64,000 nt of DNA from Cellulophaga sp. Hel_I_12 (GTDB taxonomy: Bacteria > Bacteroidota > Bacteroidia > Flavobacteriales > Flavobacteriaceae): assembly GCF_000799565.1 (NCBI RefSeq), contig NZ_JUHB01000001.1, positions 2,855,501 through 2,919,500 on the forward strand, in the 5' to 3' direction. The notes beneath the pieces are model-generated. The model was given only the letters and a program-made list of their open reading frames with translations, searched no databases and was not told the DNA's origin. The position numbers and the translations under genes are program-made. The stretch's first letter is position 1; every line of letters begins with the position of its first letter. This document shows, in pieces, positions 54,549-64,000 of this stretch.

Positions 54549-57220
54549 TGCAAAAATATTTGTTTCTTATAGGGTTTGCCGTGTTCCTACAAAATTTAGT
54601 ATGGACCCAAAATAGTACCTTGAGCGGGGTCATAAAAGATAGTATAAACACACCACTCGAAAGTGCTAATGTCTTAGCGCGCCCAGTTTCTGATGACTTA
54701 CAATTGCTTTTTACTATTACTAATGCTAATGGTAAATACCAGTTAAAATTAAAGCCTAATGAAGCGTATGATGTAACTATAGGCTATTTGGGTTTTAATC
54801 CGTTTGAGTTTAGAATTACCCTTACGGCAGACCAAGAAAAAAACATTGTTTTAACGGCAGCAGAAAACTTGTTAGATGAAGTGATCGTGATCGAAAATAT
54901 TCCTGTAGTGGTAAAAGAAGATACCATTAGCTACAACCCTAAAGTATTTGTTACGGGAACAGAACGTAAGCTAAAAGATGTTTTAGAAAAATTACCAGGC
55001 ATTGAAGTCGACAAAAACGGTGGCGTAAAAGTCATGGGAAAAAAGGTAAACACCTTATTGGTGGATAATAAACCTTTTTTTGGTGGGAATACCAAGCTCG
55101 GTGTTCTTAATATACCAGCCGATGCTGTTGAAGGTATTGATGCCATTGACAATTACAATGAAGTAGCTTTTTTAAAAGGTTTATCGGGATCCGAGAAATT
55201 AGCCTTAAATATAAAACTTAAAAAGAATAAAAAACGCTTTCTGTTTGGTGATGTGGAAGCAGGCCTGGGTGCAGATACCCGTTATTTGGCGCATCAGAAT
55301 ATCTTTTATTATAGCCCAAAAACAACCGTAAATTTTATTGGAGATGTAAATGATGTTGGTGTAAAGTCGTTCACATTCAGCGATTATATAGATTTTGAAG
55401 GTGGGATTGGAAAAATGATAAGTGACGGTAATTCACGATTTAATTTGTCAAACAACCCTTTATCTAAATTTTTAAACAACGAAGATTTTGTAACAGGGCT
55501 AAACAAATTCGGTGCTTTTAATTTTTCAAGAGCCATAAATGCTAAATGGAATTTTACAGGCTATGGTATCGTATCAAACACCAAAAATGATACTCGGGTA
55601 GAAACTTTAAAAAACTATATTACCGATGAAACAAGTACTTTAGAAAATATAATAAATACTCAAAATAGTAACCAGAGTTTTATACTCTCAAAAATTTCTT
55701 TAGACTGTAAACCAACGAGTAAAGAAGACATTTCGTATTCAGGTGTTGTGAAAACAAACAATACCGCCGATATTGGCAATTTAATTTCTACTACTTCAAC
55801 TGCTCAGAATACGCTAAACACCACTCTAGAGAATAGAGCTACTCAAATAGAACAAAATTTAGAGTGGCATAAGAAGTTTTCTAAAACCCATACCATATCT
55901 TTCGCAGCGGATTATCAATATTCACAAGCAGATCCAAATAGTTTATGGCTAACAACTTTGCCTATTTTACCCAGATTAATTCCTTTGGAAGATGATACTT
56001 TTTTCAATATTCAACAGCTAAAAAATACTCGATTTAATAACCTAGAGTTACTTTTTAAGCATTACTGGGTACTGAACAAAGACCATCATATATATACAAC
56101 CATTGGGAATAATCTGTTAAAGGAAAATTATAGTTCGTTTGATGTTCAAAATTTAAGTACAGGTGTTGTCAATGATTTTGGAGCTGCTGGTTTTAATAAC
56201 GATTTAGAGTACAGGGTGAACGACTTTTATCTAGGCGTACAACATAAATTTCAAGTAGGAATTTTTACTGGTAAATACGGTATAAGCGCACATAATTATG
56301 ATTGGACCATTACTCAAGCAAATTCAAACAGTATCAACAAATGGGTTTGGCTACCCGATGTGTCTGCGGATTTTAAATTTAGTGGTTTTGGGAATGTTAA
56401 ATTTAATTATAATTTAAAAAGTACCATTGCAGCTGCGGATAGGTATGCTAATCAATTTAGATTGGTAAATTATAACACTGTTTTTAGAGGTAATGAAACC
56501 CTAGAAAACGAACTTTTCCATGCTGCGCGTTTATCGTATACTAAATTCAGTATGTTTCGTGGGTTAACTATTTTTTCGAGTATTACGTACAATTCTGCGA
56601 TTGAAGCAGTTCGCAATCAAACACAAATACAAGGCATTAATCAGTTTAATACTGCTGTTTTATTACAAAATCCCGAAGAAAGATGGCTTGCGAACGCGAT
56701 GGTTACGAAAAAATATGGGAAAATAAGCCTCACTTTAAATACTGATGTTTCATTCGACGATTACCAACAAATCATCAATAACGAGGTTTTTAAAAGTAAA
56801 AATCGTTCCCAAAACTATGGTGTAGAACTAAGTTCTAGTTTTAAAAAACTCCCTAATGTAGAATTAGGTTTAGACACAGGGTATAATACTTTTACCTCGG
56901 AGACCAATACCTCAAAATTCATCACAACCAGCCCACGTTTTAGTTTAGATTATGACTTTTTGGATGGTTTTATTTTCGAGTTTACCTACAACAAAACCAT
57001 TTATAAAGATAACAACGAGCAACAAAATAATTATGAAATAGCAGATACATCATTATTCTATCAGTTTAAAGAAAGTCCATGGGCATTAAAAATCAGCAGC
57101 ACGAATATTTTTGATGCTAATTTTAAAAACCGTAATTCCTTTTCAGACTTTGTGATTAGTGATCAGCGTATTTTTATACTACCGAGAATTTGGATGTTTT
57201 CGGTATCGTATAAATTGTAA
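54548..57220 (+). CDS. Outer-membrane TonB-dependent-receptor-like beta-barrel protein
   Basis: An 890-residue outer-membrane protein. The signal peptide ends near LVWTQ (about 20). A CarboxypepD_reg domain (STLSGVIKDSINTPLESANVLARP to about 105), a plug-like domain (about 115-225, KDVLEKLPGIEVDKNGGVKVMGKKVNTLLVDNKPFFGG) and a large barrel with alternating residues follow, ending FSVSYKL with terminal aromatic residues. I cannot see a clear TonB box. It is coupled by a one-base TGATG overlap to the GLPGLI gene. Substrate is unknown. Confidence 0.85.
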   Translation: MQKYLFLIGFAVFLQNLVWTQNSTLSGVIKDSINTPLESANVLARPVSDDLQLLFTITNANGKYQLKLKPNEAYDVTIGYLGFNPFEFRITLTADQEKNIVLTAAENLLDEVIVIENIPVVVKEDTISYNPKVFVTGTERKLKDVLEKLPGIEVDKNGGVKVMGKKVNTLLVDNKPFFGGNTKLGVLNIPADAVEGIDAIDNYNEVAFLKGLSGSEKLALNIKLKKNKKRFLFGDVEAGLGADTRYLAHQNIFYYSPKTTVNFIGDVNDVGVKSFTFSDYIDFEGGIGKMISDGNSRFNLSNNPLSKFLNNEDFVTGLNKFGAFNFSRAINAKWNFTGYGIVSNTKNDTRVETLKNYITDETSTLENIINTQNSNQSFILSKISLDCKPTSKEDISYSGVVKTNNTADIGNLISTTSTAQNTLNTTLENRATQIEQNLEWHKKFSKTHTISFAADYQYSQADPNSLWLTTLPILPRLIPLEDDTFFNIQQLKNTRFNNLELLFKHYWVLNKDHHIYTTIGNNLLKENYSSFDVQNLSTGVVNDFGAAGFNNDLEYRVNDFYLGVQHKFQVGIFTGKYGISAHNYDWTITQANSNSINKWVWLPDVSADFKFSGFGNVKFNYNLKSTIAAADRYANQFRLVNYNTVFRGNETLENELFHAARLSYTKFSMFRGLTIFSSITYNSAIEAVRNQTQIQGINQFNTAVLLQNPEERWLANAMVTKKYGKISLTLNTDVSFDDYQQIINNEVFKSKNRSQNYGVELSSSFKKLPNVELGLDTGYNTFTSETNTSKFITTSPRFSLDYDFLDGFIFEFTYNKTIYKDNNEQQNNYEIADTSLFYQFKESPWALKISSTNIFDANFKNRNSFSDFVISDQRIFILPRIWMFSVSYKL

Positions 57221-57230
57221 AATTTTAATT

Positions 57231-57247
57231 CCCCTCTTGTGGAGGGG
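57231..57247. repeat. CCCCTC...GAGGGG hairpin between convergent genes
   Basis: CCCCTC at 57231-57236 pairs with GAGGGG at 57242-57247. It is followed by TTAGGGGAGGC and a second GGGGGC. This is a widespread Bacteroidota intergenic type, and may also serve as a terminator for the receptor-like gene and serS. Confidence 0.6.
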
Positions 57248-57272
57248 TTAGGGGAGGCTTTCTAGGGGGCTC

Positions 57273-58544
57273 TTACCCAATCCTATCAAACCCACAATAG
57301 GGCACTAGCACCTCTGGAATTGTAATCCCATCTTCGGTCTGGTAATTTTCTAAAATACCCGCTAAAACTCGTGGTAAGGCTAAAGAGCTTCCGTTTAAAG
57401 TATGTGCTAATTGGCTTTTGCCGTTTTCATCTTTGTAGCGCAGTTTTAATCGGTTGGCTTGATAGGTTTCAAAATTAGAAACAGAGCTAATTTCTAGCCA
57501 ACGGTCTTGTGCCGTAGAGAATACTTCAAAATCAAAGGTTAGGGCAGAGGTAAAGCCTAAATCACCCCCACAAAGTCGTAAAATACGGTAAGGCAATTTT
57601 AGTTCACGCAATATGTTTTTTACATGTTCTACCATGCCGTTTAGGGCTTGGTATGATTTGTCAGGGTGTTCCACACGAACAATCTCTACTTTATCAAACT
57701 GGTGTAAACGGTTTAAACCACGTACATGTGCGCCATAACTACCTGCTTCGCGTCTAAAACAAGGGGTATATGCGGTATAGGTAATCGGGAACTCTTTTTC
57801 ATTCAATATAACATCTCTGAAGATATTGGTAACGGGTACTTCGGCCGTCGGTATTAAATACAAATCGTCTTCAGGCATGTAGTACATTTGCCCCTCTTTA
57901 TCCGGTAATTGCCCGGTTCCGTAGCCAGAGGCTTCATTGACTAGATGTGGCACTTGAACTTCGGTATAGCCAGCTTCAGTATTTTTATCCAAAAAATAAT
58001 TGATCAGAGCGCGTTGTAAGCGAGCACCTTTTCCTTTGTAAACAGGAAAACCAGCTCCTGCTATTTTTACCCCTAATTCAAAATCGATAATATCGTATTT
58101 TTTGGCGAGTTCCCAATGCGGTAGGGCAGCTTCAAAAAGTGTGGGAATGGTACCTTCCTTAAAAACTTCTTCGTTATCTTCTTCTGATTTTCCTGCAACT
58201 ACCGATGCGTGGGGGATATTTGGAATTTGATACAAGGCATTTTGAAGCTCCGTGCTTATGCTGTTCAAATCGTCGGTTAATTGTTTTGAAGCCTCCTTTA
58301 AATGGGCTGATTTTTCTTTTAAATCGTTCGCTTCTTTTGCTTTTCCACTTTTAAAAAGATCACCAATTTCTTTGGATAATTTGTTAGCCTCTGCTAAAGT
58401 ATTATCCAATTGGGTTTGTGTTGCTTTTCTGTTTTCATCGAGCTGTAACACATTTTCTATGATCGTATCCGCTTGTAAATTACGCTTTTTTAAGGCGCTA
58501 ATAAAAGCATCTTTGTTTTCTCGAATAGCATTTAGCTGTAACAT
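57273..58544 (-). CDS. serS: Seryl-tRNA synthetase
   Basis: Charges tRNA-Ser. It is a 423-residue class II synthetase: a long N-terminal coiled-coil arm (about 27-110, with heptad Leu/Lys/Glu) that binds the tRNA long variable arm, then the catalytic core with motif 2 TPCFRREAGSYGAHVRGLNRLHQFDKVE near 265-292 and motif 3 GSSLALPRVLAGILENYQ near 385-402. The length is normal. It converges with the outer-membrane protein gene and lies downstream of ribF on the same strand but 130 bases away. Confidence 0.95.
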   Translation of the reverse strand: MLQLNAIRENKDAFISALKKRNLQADTIIENVLQLDENRKATQTQLDNTLAEANKLSKEIGDLFKSGKAKEANDLKEKSAHLKEASKQLTDDLNSISTELQNALYQIPNIPHASVVAGKSEEDNEEVFKEGTIPTLFEAALPHWELAKKYDIIDFELGVKIAGAGFPVYKGKGARLQRALINYFLDKNTEAGYTEVQVPHLVNEASGYGTGQLPDKEGQMYYMPEDDLYLIPTAEVPVTNIFRDVILNEKEFPITYTAYTPCFRREAGSYGAHVRGLNRLHQFDKVEIVRVEHPDKSYQALNGMVEHVKNILRELKLPYRILRLCGGDLGFTSALTFDFEVFSTAQDRWLEISSVSNFETYQANRLKLRYKDENGKSQLAHTLNGSSLALPRVLAGILENYQTEDGITIPEVLVPYCGFDRIG

Positions 58545-58677
58545 GGAATTTTAATTTAAGCCTGCAAATTTACAGTAAAAAAACGAAATAATTTCGCTCC
58601 TTTACAGGGATTAAAAGAGGTTTTTAGATAAAAGACTAATTCAGCCCTATCTCTCCTTTAGAGAGCTCAGAACTACC

Positions 58678-59640
58678 TTATTCAGTAGTTCTGGGTGAGG
58701 ATATAATTTTCAAAGCCGCTGCCTTATCTTTCGCTAATTGCGTTTTTAAAGCATCAACCGATTTAAACTTATGCTCGTCTCTAATGCGATCTAAAATAGA
58801 AACCTGAATTTTTTGACCGTATAAATCTTCATTAAAATCAAAAAAATGCACTTCAATACTTTCTTTTGAAATAGCAGTAGTGCTGCCTGTATTCGAAACG
58901 GTAGGGTTAAAACCAATATTCATCATCCCGTAAACCCTTGTGTTGTTTATTTCACTTTGTACCACGTAAACACCTTTTAGTGGAATTAATTTATAGCTTT
59001 CTTCTATAAAAATATTCGCAGTAGGATACTTGAGTTGTCTGCCTAAACCTTTGCCTTTAATGACTAGGCCAGTAAGCATATAGTTGTACCCTAAATATAA
59101 ATTTGCCGTTGTAATATCGCCCTCTGCCAAAGCTTTTCTAATCTTAGTAGAACTTACAGATACATCGTCTATTTCTTGTGCAGGAATTTCATCAACTTCA
59201 AAATTAAAAGTGCTGCCAAAATCTTTTAAATCGTTGATATCGGCATTGCGGTTTCTTCCAAAACGATGGTCATAGCCGATGATGACTTTTTTACAGTGTA
59301 AACCATTTACTAAAATATCTTCAACAAATTCTGTTGCAGATAGTCTAGAAAATTTTTTCGAAAACGGATGGATCATTAAATAATCTAAACCTATTTTTTC
59401 TAGAATCTGTTCTTTTTCAGCTATGGTGTTGAGCAACTTTATATCAGCATCGTGTTGTAAAACCATCCGAGGATGCGGAAAAAAAGTAAGTACCGTACTT
59501 TTTAAATTAAAAAGTTTGGCATCATTCATGAGCCTAGTTAAAAGTTTTCTATGCCCAATGTGCACGCCATCAAAAGTACCAATGGTTACAGCGGTAGCAT
59601 GTTCCTTATCGAATTTACTTATATTTTGAATAGTTACCAC
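58678..59640 (-). CDS. ribF: Bifunctional riboflavin kinase/FAD synthetase
   Basis: Makes FMN then FAD. The 320-residue protein has the N-terminal FMN adenylyltransferase (about 15-180) with AVTIGTFDGVHIGHRKLL (HIGH-type) and GYDHRFGRNRNAD, then the flavokinase (about 185-310) with GKGLGRQLKYPTANI and GVYVVQSEINNTRVYGMMNIGFNPTV. Length is normal for RibF. The start is GTG at 59640 with VTIQNISKFD. It is divergent from the metalloprotease gene, with 51 bases between the starts. Confidence 0.94.
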   Translation of the reverse strand: MVTIQNISKFDKEHATAVTIGTFDGVHIGHRKLLTRLMNDAKLFNLKSTVLTFFPHPRMVLQHDADIKLLNTIAEKEQILEKIGLDYLMIHPFSKKFSRLSATEFVEDILVNGLHCKKVIIGYDHRFGRNRNADINDLKDFGSTFNFEVDEIPAQEIDDVSVSSTKIRKALAEGDITTANLYLGYNYMLTGLVIKGKGLGRQLKYPTANIFIEESYKLIPLKGVYVVQSEINNTRVYGMMNIGFNPTVSNTGSTTAISKESIEVHFFDFNEDLYGQKIQVSILDRIRDEHKFKSVDALKTQLAKDKAAALKIISSPRTTE

Positions 59641-59691
59641 GAAAATAAAATAATAAAAAGGCTTACTTTTATAGTTTATTAAACAGATTTA

Positions 59692-62600
59692 ATGACAGCA
59701 AACTTACGTTTACTTTTTGCAATTCCCATATTTTTTATTGGCTTTTGTGGGTTTTCTCAAGTAGATTACTGGCAAGAATCGAATTTAAAAAGCACTTCAG
59801 TTTTAACGACCGCAGAAAAGCTATCCATTAAGAACCCCAGAGTATTTAAACTTCAAGATAGCAATTTTAAGCAGCAATTGGTAAAGAACAAGGGTACTTC
59901 AAAAGTAGAAAAGGTAATTTATTTCCCCGATGAATTAGGTAAAATTACAGGGTTTAAGGTCGAAGAAGCGACCGTTTTTTCCCCTGAACTAGCGGCAAAA
60001 TATCCTCAAATAAAATCATATAAGGGCACAAGTGTCACTAATCCCAATCAACAAATTCGCTTTAGTGTTTCACCAAATGGAGTTCAGAGTATGATGGTCG
60101 ATACAAATTCGGACCAGTCGACCTTTATGCAAAAAACAGCAGATGGCTCAGCCTATATAGTGTATGCTAGAAATGGCTTAGACCCTGCGGATAAACAATT
60201 TGTCTGTGAAACAGAAGATGCTATTTCTAGTAGCATTCTAGGGCCTCAACCTTCCTTGGTCGATACACAAGTACTGAAAAAATACCGAGTGGCTATTTCG
60301 GCTACAGGAGAGTATACACAGTACCACGGGGGTACAGTAGCTAATGCATTAGCCGCCATAAATGCCACGCTTACCCGGATTAACATGGTTTTTGAAACCG
60401 ATTTAGCGATTAGCTTAGAGTTGGTGGGCAATACCGATGTAGTGATTTATTCTGATGCCGCTAATGATCCTTATTCTGGAAATTTAAACGCTCAGGCTCA
60501 AGGCATATTTACCTCTGTCATCGGCGCCACTAATTATGATATTGGGCATCTTTTTAATAGGGCAAATAATGCTGGAGATGCTGGTTTTATTGGTTCTATT
60601 TGTAGAGATGCTGAAAAGGGAAGTGCTTTTTCATCGGCATTAGTTCCAGAGGGCGATTTGTTTGACATCGATTTTGTAGCGCATGAAATGGGCCATCAAT
60701 TAGGGGCCAACCATACCTGGTCTTTCGAGTCCGAAGGTACTGTAGTGCAAGCAGAGCCAGGGAGCGGTACCACCATTATGGGGTATGCTGGTATTGCAGG
60801 TGCTAATAATGTGGCTGCAAATGGGCAAGACTATTTTCACTATTACAGCATTCAACAAATAACTACAAACTTAGCGCTAACCAATTGCGCTGTTGAGGTG
60901 ACTCTGACCAATAATCCACCAGTCATTGACCCTTTAACTAATTATACCATTCCAAAGGGAACGGCCTTTGTGCTTTCAGGGAATGCAAGCGATAGTGACC
61001 CTGGAGATGTACTCACCTATGCCTGGGAGCAAATAGATGACGGGGTTGTTACCAATACAACGTTTGGGCCTGATAATCCGAGTGGTGCAAATTTTAGATC
61101 TCAAAAACCAACCACCGAGCCCAGCCGTTACTTTCCTAAATTATCAAGGGTAATTCAGGGTAATTTAACGCAAAGTAACCCAACGATAAACTCGGCTTGG
61201 GAGACGGTATCGAATGTGGAACGGGAAATGAATTTTGCCTTGACCGTTCGGGATAATAATAGTGGTGGTGGGCAAGTGGCGGCTGCTACCCTAAAGGTCG
61301 ATGTGGTGAATAATTCCGGTACTTTTTCAGTACTTTCTCAAAATACAGCGGTCACTTATGAAGCAGGATCGGTACAAACCCTTACTTGGGACGTTGCCAA
61401 TACGAACCAAACGCCGATAAATACGGCAGAAGTCAATATTTATTTATCGACCAACGGGGGACAAACTTTTCCCATTATCGTGGCAGAAAATGTAAAAAAT
61501 GACGGAACTCATGATATTTTGATTCCGAATGAAGTGACCAGCCAAGCGCGATTGATGGTCAAGGCAAGTGACAACATCTTTTTTGCCGTAAATACTGCTA
61601 ATTTTAGCATTACAGCGAGCCCTATGGTGTTGAGCTTTTCAAAATTAGCCTTTGATGTTTGTCAGTCTAACGATTTGATCATCCCTTTTATTTACGAAAC
61701 TGATGGGACTTTTTCTGAAACGGTAAGCCTTAGCCTTACAGGACTACCCTCAGGCTTAATCGCTACTTTTTCTCCTAGTACAGTTACTGCGAACAGTACG
61801 AATATTAATCTTACGCTATCGAATACCAATAATACTCCCGTGGGTGCGTATACCTTGCAAGTCGTTGCGACGGCTGCAAGCAGCACAAAACAAGTGCCTT
61901 TACAATTGGGTATTTACAATACGGTATTTGCTCCGGTGGTGTTAACTGCACCAAGCGATACAGCAACCAACACAAGTATAGATCAATTATTTGTTTGGGA
62001 GGAAGCACCAGCAAGTACAGCCTATGATATTGAAATTGCTACAGATATGGCTTTTACGACCATGGTAATTTCAGAAACAGTAATTTTTAATACCTATAAG
62101 GCCAACGGATTATTGCCAGAAACCACCTATTATTGGCGCGTAAAACCTAAGAACGATTGTGGGGAAGGGGCGTTTAATGCGCCATTTAGTTTTACAACAG
62201 CAACGATTGATTGTATGGTGAAATTTGCAGATAATTTGCCCATCACCATAAGTGCCTCTGGGACACCAACCATTACCTCCACTATTTCTTTTACTGAAGA
62301 TCTACCCGTGGCAGCTATAAATGTTGATTTAAACCTAAGCCACAGCTATGTAGCCGACCTTAAAATCACCTTAACATCACCCCAAGGAACAAAAGTGGTT
62401 TTAGTCTCTAATTCTTGTGGCGAAAATAGGAATATCAATGCTACTTTTGATGCTAGTGCACCTAGTTTTGTATGCGGTACCACACCGACAATTTCAGGAA
62501 TAGTGAGGCCCTTAGGGTCTTTAGCTTCCTTTAAAGGAGAGTCGTCACAAGGCGATTGGGTTTTAGAAATAGAAGATAATGCTGGAGGAGATGGTGGCGC

Positions 62601-63468
62601 TTTAAATAGTTTTGGGATCCGCCTATGTGTGGAAGGACAATTTAGACCGGATGAAGATAATGATGGAGTTTTTGATGATGGTGATGATTTATGTTTGGGT
62701 ACAGCCTTAGGGCAAGAAGTGAATACAGACGGATGTCCGGTATATCGTTTTGAGCCTACTAATTTTTCTGTTAGCATACAAAGTGAATCTTGTAGAGATA
62801 ACAATGATGGAGCCATACAAATTGAAGCCATAGTGGGCCTAAATTACAGTGTTTTTATAACAGGAAACGGAGTCAATATAAGCGATAGTTTTACCACGAA
62901 TTATGCGCAGAATGATTTGTCTGCTGGCGAATACACCGTCTGTATTAGGGGAACTAATGGCGTTATAACCTACGAAGAGTATTGTTTTGATGTTGTTATT
63001 ACGCAGCCCGACGAATTATCGGTAAGCGCCAACCTAACCGCAGATGGAAAAGAAGTACGTTTAGTTTTAGCTGGGGCCTTAAATTATGTACTAACTTTAA
63101 ATGGGGTGCCGCAACAAATTACGCAAGAAAGCCTTATGTTGAAACTTGAAAATGGCGTGAACACCTTAAAAGTAGCAACCGACTTAGCCTGTCAAGGGGT
63201 TTACGAAAAAACCTTTATTGTGGCTGACAAACCATTTTTATATCCAAACCCTGCGAACAGCATTACCAACTTATTTATAGGTACAGCAATTTACAATGCT
63301 AAGGTGCAAATTTTTGCCATGAACGGGAGTTTGGTCAAGGAAATTATTTTTTCAGAAGAGCAACGAACCACCTTGCCAATAGCTGTTCATAACCTGCCTA
63401 TAGGCATATACCTAGTAAAACTTTCAGGCAGTGCCTTACAAGGAACGTTTAAACTAATAAAGGAATAA
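59692..63468 (+). CDS. Secreted reprolysin-like metalloprotease with T9SS sorting domain
   Basis: A 1258-residue exported zinc protease. It has a signal peptide (about 1-23, ending FCGFSQ), a propeptide (about 25-200) and a catalytic domain (about 205-405) with HEMGHQLGANH near 332-342 and the Met-turn TIMGYAG near 362. A beta-sandwich/cadherin-like domain (about 425-650) follows. A fibronectin-III-like domain (about 745-845) carries YDIEIATDMAFTT and YYWRVKPKNDCG. A proprotein-convertase P domain (about 845-985) contains SHSYVADLKITLTSPQGT. A calcium-like DEDNDGVFDDGDD stretch and a final type A T9SS sorting domain (from about 1178, FLYPNPANSITN) end the chain. It is probably released or bound at the surface to digest external proteins. 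Confidence 0.92.
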   Translation: MTANLRLLFAIPIFFIGFCGFSQVDYWQESNLKSTSVLTTAEKLSIKNPRVFKLQDSNFKQQLVKNKGTSKVEKVIYFPDELGKITGFKVEEATVFSPELAAKYPQIKSYKGTSVTNPNQQIRFSVSPNGVQSMMVDTNSDQSTFMQKTADGSAYIVYARNGLDPADKQFVCETEDAISSSILGPQPSLVDTQVLKKYRVAISATGEYTQYHGGTVANALAAINATLTRINMVFETDLAISLELVGNTDVVIYSDAANDPYSGNLNAQAQGIFTSVIGATNYDIGHLFNRANNAGDAGFIGSICRDAEKGSAFSSALVPEGDLFDIDFVAHEMGHQLGANHTWSFESEGTVVQAEPGSGTTIMGYAGIAGANNVAANGQDYFHYYSIQQITTNLALTNCAVEVTLTNNPPVIDPLTNYTIPKGTAFVLSGNASDSDPGDVLTYAWEQIDDGVVTNTTFGPDNPSGANFRSQKPTTEPSRYFPKLSRVIQGNLTQSNPTINSAWETVSNVEREMNFALTVRDNNSGGGQVAAATLKVDVVNNSGTFSVLSQNTAVTYEAGSVQTLTWDVANTNQTPINTAEVNIYLSTNGGQTFPIIVAENVKNDGTHDILIPNEVTSQARLMVKASDNIFFAVNTANFSITASPMVLSFSKLAFDVCQSNDLIIPFIYETDGTFSETVSLSLTGLPSGLIATFSPSTVTANSTNINLTLSNTNNTPVGAYTLQVVATAASSTKQVPLQLGIYNTVFAPVVLTAPSDTATNTSIDQLFVWEEAPASTAYDIEIATDMAFTTMVISETVIFNTYKANGLLPETTYYWRVKPKNDCGEGAFNAPFSFTTATIDCMVKFADNLPITISASGTPTITSTISFTEDLPVAAINVDLNLSHSYVADLKITLTSPQGTKVVLVSNSCGENRNINATFDASAPSFVCGTTPTISGIVRPLGSLASFKGESSQGDWVLEIEDNAGGDGGALNSFGIRLCVEGQFRPDEDNDGVFDDGDDLCLGTALGQEVNTDGCPVYRFEPTNFSVSIQSESCRDNNDGAIQIEAIVGLNYSVFITGNGVNISDSFTTNYAQNDLSAGEYTVCIRGTNGVITYEEYCFDVVITQPDELSVSANLTADGKEVRLVLAGALNYVLTLNGVPQQITQESLMLKLENGVNTLKVATDLACQGVYEKTFIVADKPFLYPNPANSITNLFIGTAIYNAKVQIFAMNGSLVKEIIFSEEQRTTLPIAVHNLPIGIYLVKLSGSALQGTFKLIKE

Positions 63469-63524
63469 CAAATGCGAACAAGTAGAACCGTTTTGATACC
63501 CATGCTTGCTATAAATTAATTTTC

Positions 63525-64000
63525 ATGAAAAGAATAGTGCTACTTAGTATTTTTTATGTTTTGATAGCTTGTTCTAAAGACGAGCCCAGAAACCCAGCTC
63601 CTGCTAAGCTGATTTTTCCCTTAGAAGATTCGGAATGCACTACGGGTCAAAATATCAATCAGAACACCCGTTTAATTAATTTTCAATGGGAAGCTGCTGC
63701 CAATGCGCAGCGCTATTCTTTACAGGTTATAAATTTAAATACCAATGCGGCGCAAATGGTAAGTACCAACGAAAACGCTGTTCAATTACCGCTTGTAAAA
63801 GGGGTGCCCTACTCCTGGAGTGTAGTTTCAGAGAATACCATGGTAACAGAAACGGCGCAAAGTGAGGTGTGGCGTTTTTTTAATGCGGGTAGTCTCACCA
63901 CACGAGCCCCATTTCCTACCAAAATTTTAGGACCCTTATCTGGAGTGTCTGTCGTGAAAGACGTGAATAACGAAGTTACATTAACATGGCAAGGCGCTGA
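63525..64000 (+). CDS. Lipoprotein with fibronectin-III-like repeats (3' end outside window)
   Basis: Only 158 codons are visible and the reading frame is open at base 64000. The N-terminus is a lipoprotein signal (VLLSIFYVLIACSKDEP, acylated Cys in IACS). A first domain (about 27-130) begins PAKLIFPLEDSECTTG and has INFQWEAAANAQRYSLQVINL and YSWSVVSEN, the same pattern as the protease's fibronectin-like module. A second copy starts ILGPLSGVSV. It directly follows the metalloprotease by 56 bases, so the two are probably co-transcribed. It may help to anchor or bind the protease or its substrate at the surface. That role is inferred. Confidence 0.75.
   Translation, partial: MKRIVLLSIFYVLIACSKDEPRNPAPAKLIFPLEDSECTTGQNINQNTRLINFQWEAAANAQRYSLQVINLNTNAAQMVSTNENAVQLPLVKGVPYSWSVVSENTMVTETAQSEVWRFFNAGSLTTRAPFPTKILGPLSGVSVVKDVNNEVTLTWQGA

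Noticed and set aside
63472..63519. Tiny ORF of 15 codons between the protease and the lipoprotein
   Set aside because: It is too short, has no recognised function and no distinctive ribosome-binding site.

Overview
The window looks like a chromosomal core segment of a marine-type flavobacterium (phylum Bacteroidota, family Flavobacteriaceae). The evidence is the low G+C, promoter motifs of the Bacteroidota form TTG-N19/20-TAnnTTTG, an exonuclease-DnaE fusion, an extended ribosomal protein S16, type IX secretion (T9SS) C-terminal sorting domains, GLPGLI and TonB-receptor-like outer membrane proteins, and an OlsF-type bifunctional acyltransferase. I see no phage, insertion sequence, CRISPR array, rRNA or tRNA. 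Nearly all the sequence is coding and intergenic gaps are all under 300 bases.

Layout. 1-3.7 kb: dnaE (minus strand, 3' end outside the window). 3.9-10.1 kb (plus): a membrane LytTR regulator, an S41-like protease, the rpsP-rimM-trmN6 translation block, a glutaryl-CoA-dehydrogenase-like gene and a secreted SYLF protein. 10.1-24.6 kb: a YdeP-type molybdopterin oxidoreductase, lipoprotein trehalase, M28 peptidase, class IV-like HDAC, a tex and metG pair, and a DUF1501/DUF1800 pair. 24.8-31.6 kb: YraN, an ACT-like protein, a TlpA-like thioredoxin, mfd and a TspO-like membrane protein. 31.9-37.9 kb: the ligase-associated DNA repair cluster (exonuclease, ATP-dependent ligase, Lhr-like helicase, PdeM endonuclease). 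38.0-44.4 kb: TerB-like protein, fbp, GNAT-lysC, the aminolipid acyltransferase and a CarboxypepD_reg protein. 44.5-53.6 kb (minus): TM2 protein, a tight four-gene metabolite operon, a GNAT-nitrilase fusion, mgtE-rsmA, DUF4286 and a large TPR protein. 53.9-57.2 kb: GLPGLI plus outer-membrane receptor. 57.3-59.6 kb: serS and ribF. 59.7-64 kb: a large secreted metalloprotease and a lipoprotein cut by the window end.

Cooperating sets are the repair cluster, the rpsP block, the GLPGLI-receptor pair, the DUF1501/DUF1800 pair and the protease-lipoprotein pair.

The most unusual signals are small repeats. A palindromic element of the CTGAGCGnAnTCGAAGT type has entered the reading frames of metG and the Lhr-like helicase, with a relative between pdeM and the TspO-like gene. 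Degenerate 7-bp tandem repeats sit at the 3' end of mfd, at the 3' end of the TPR gene and in the ligase-helicase spacer. The DUF1501 protein carries both a Tat-like signal and a T9SS-like tail, while its DUF1800 partner shows no signal peptide.
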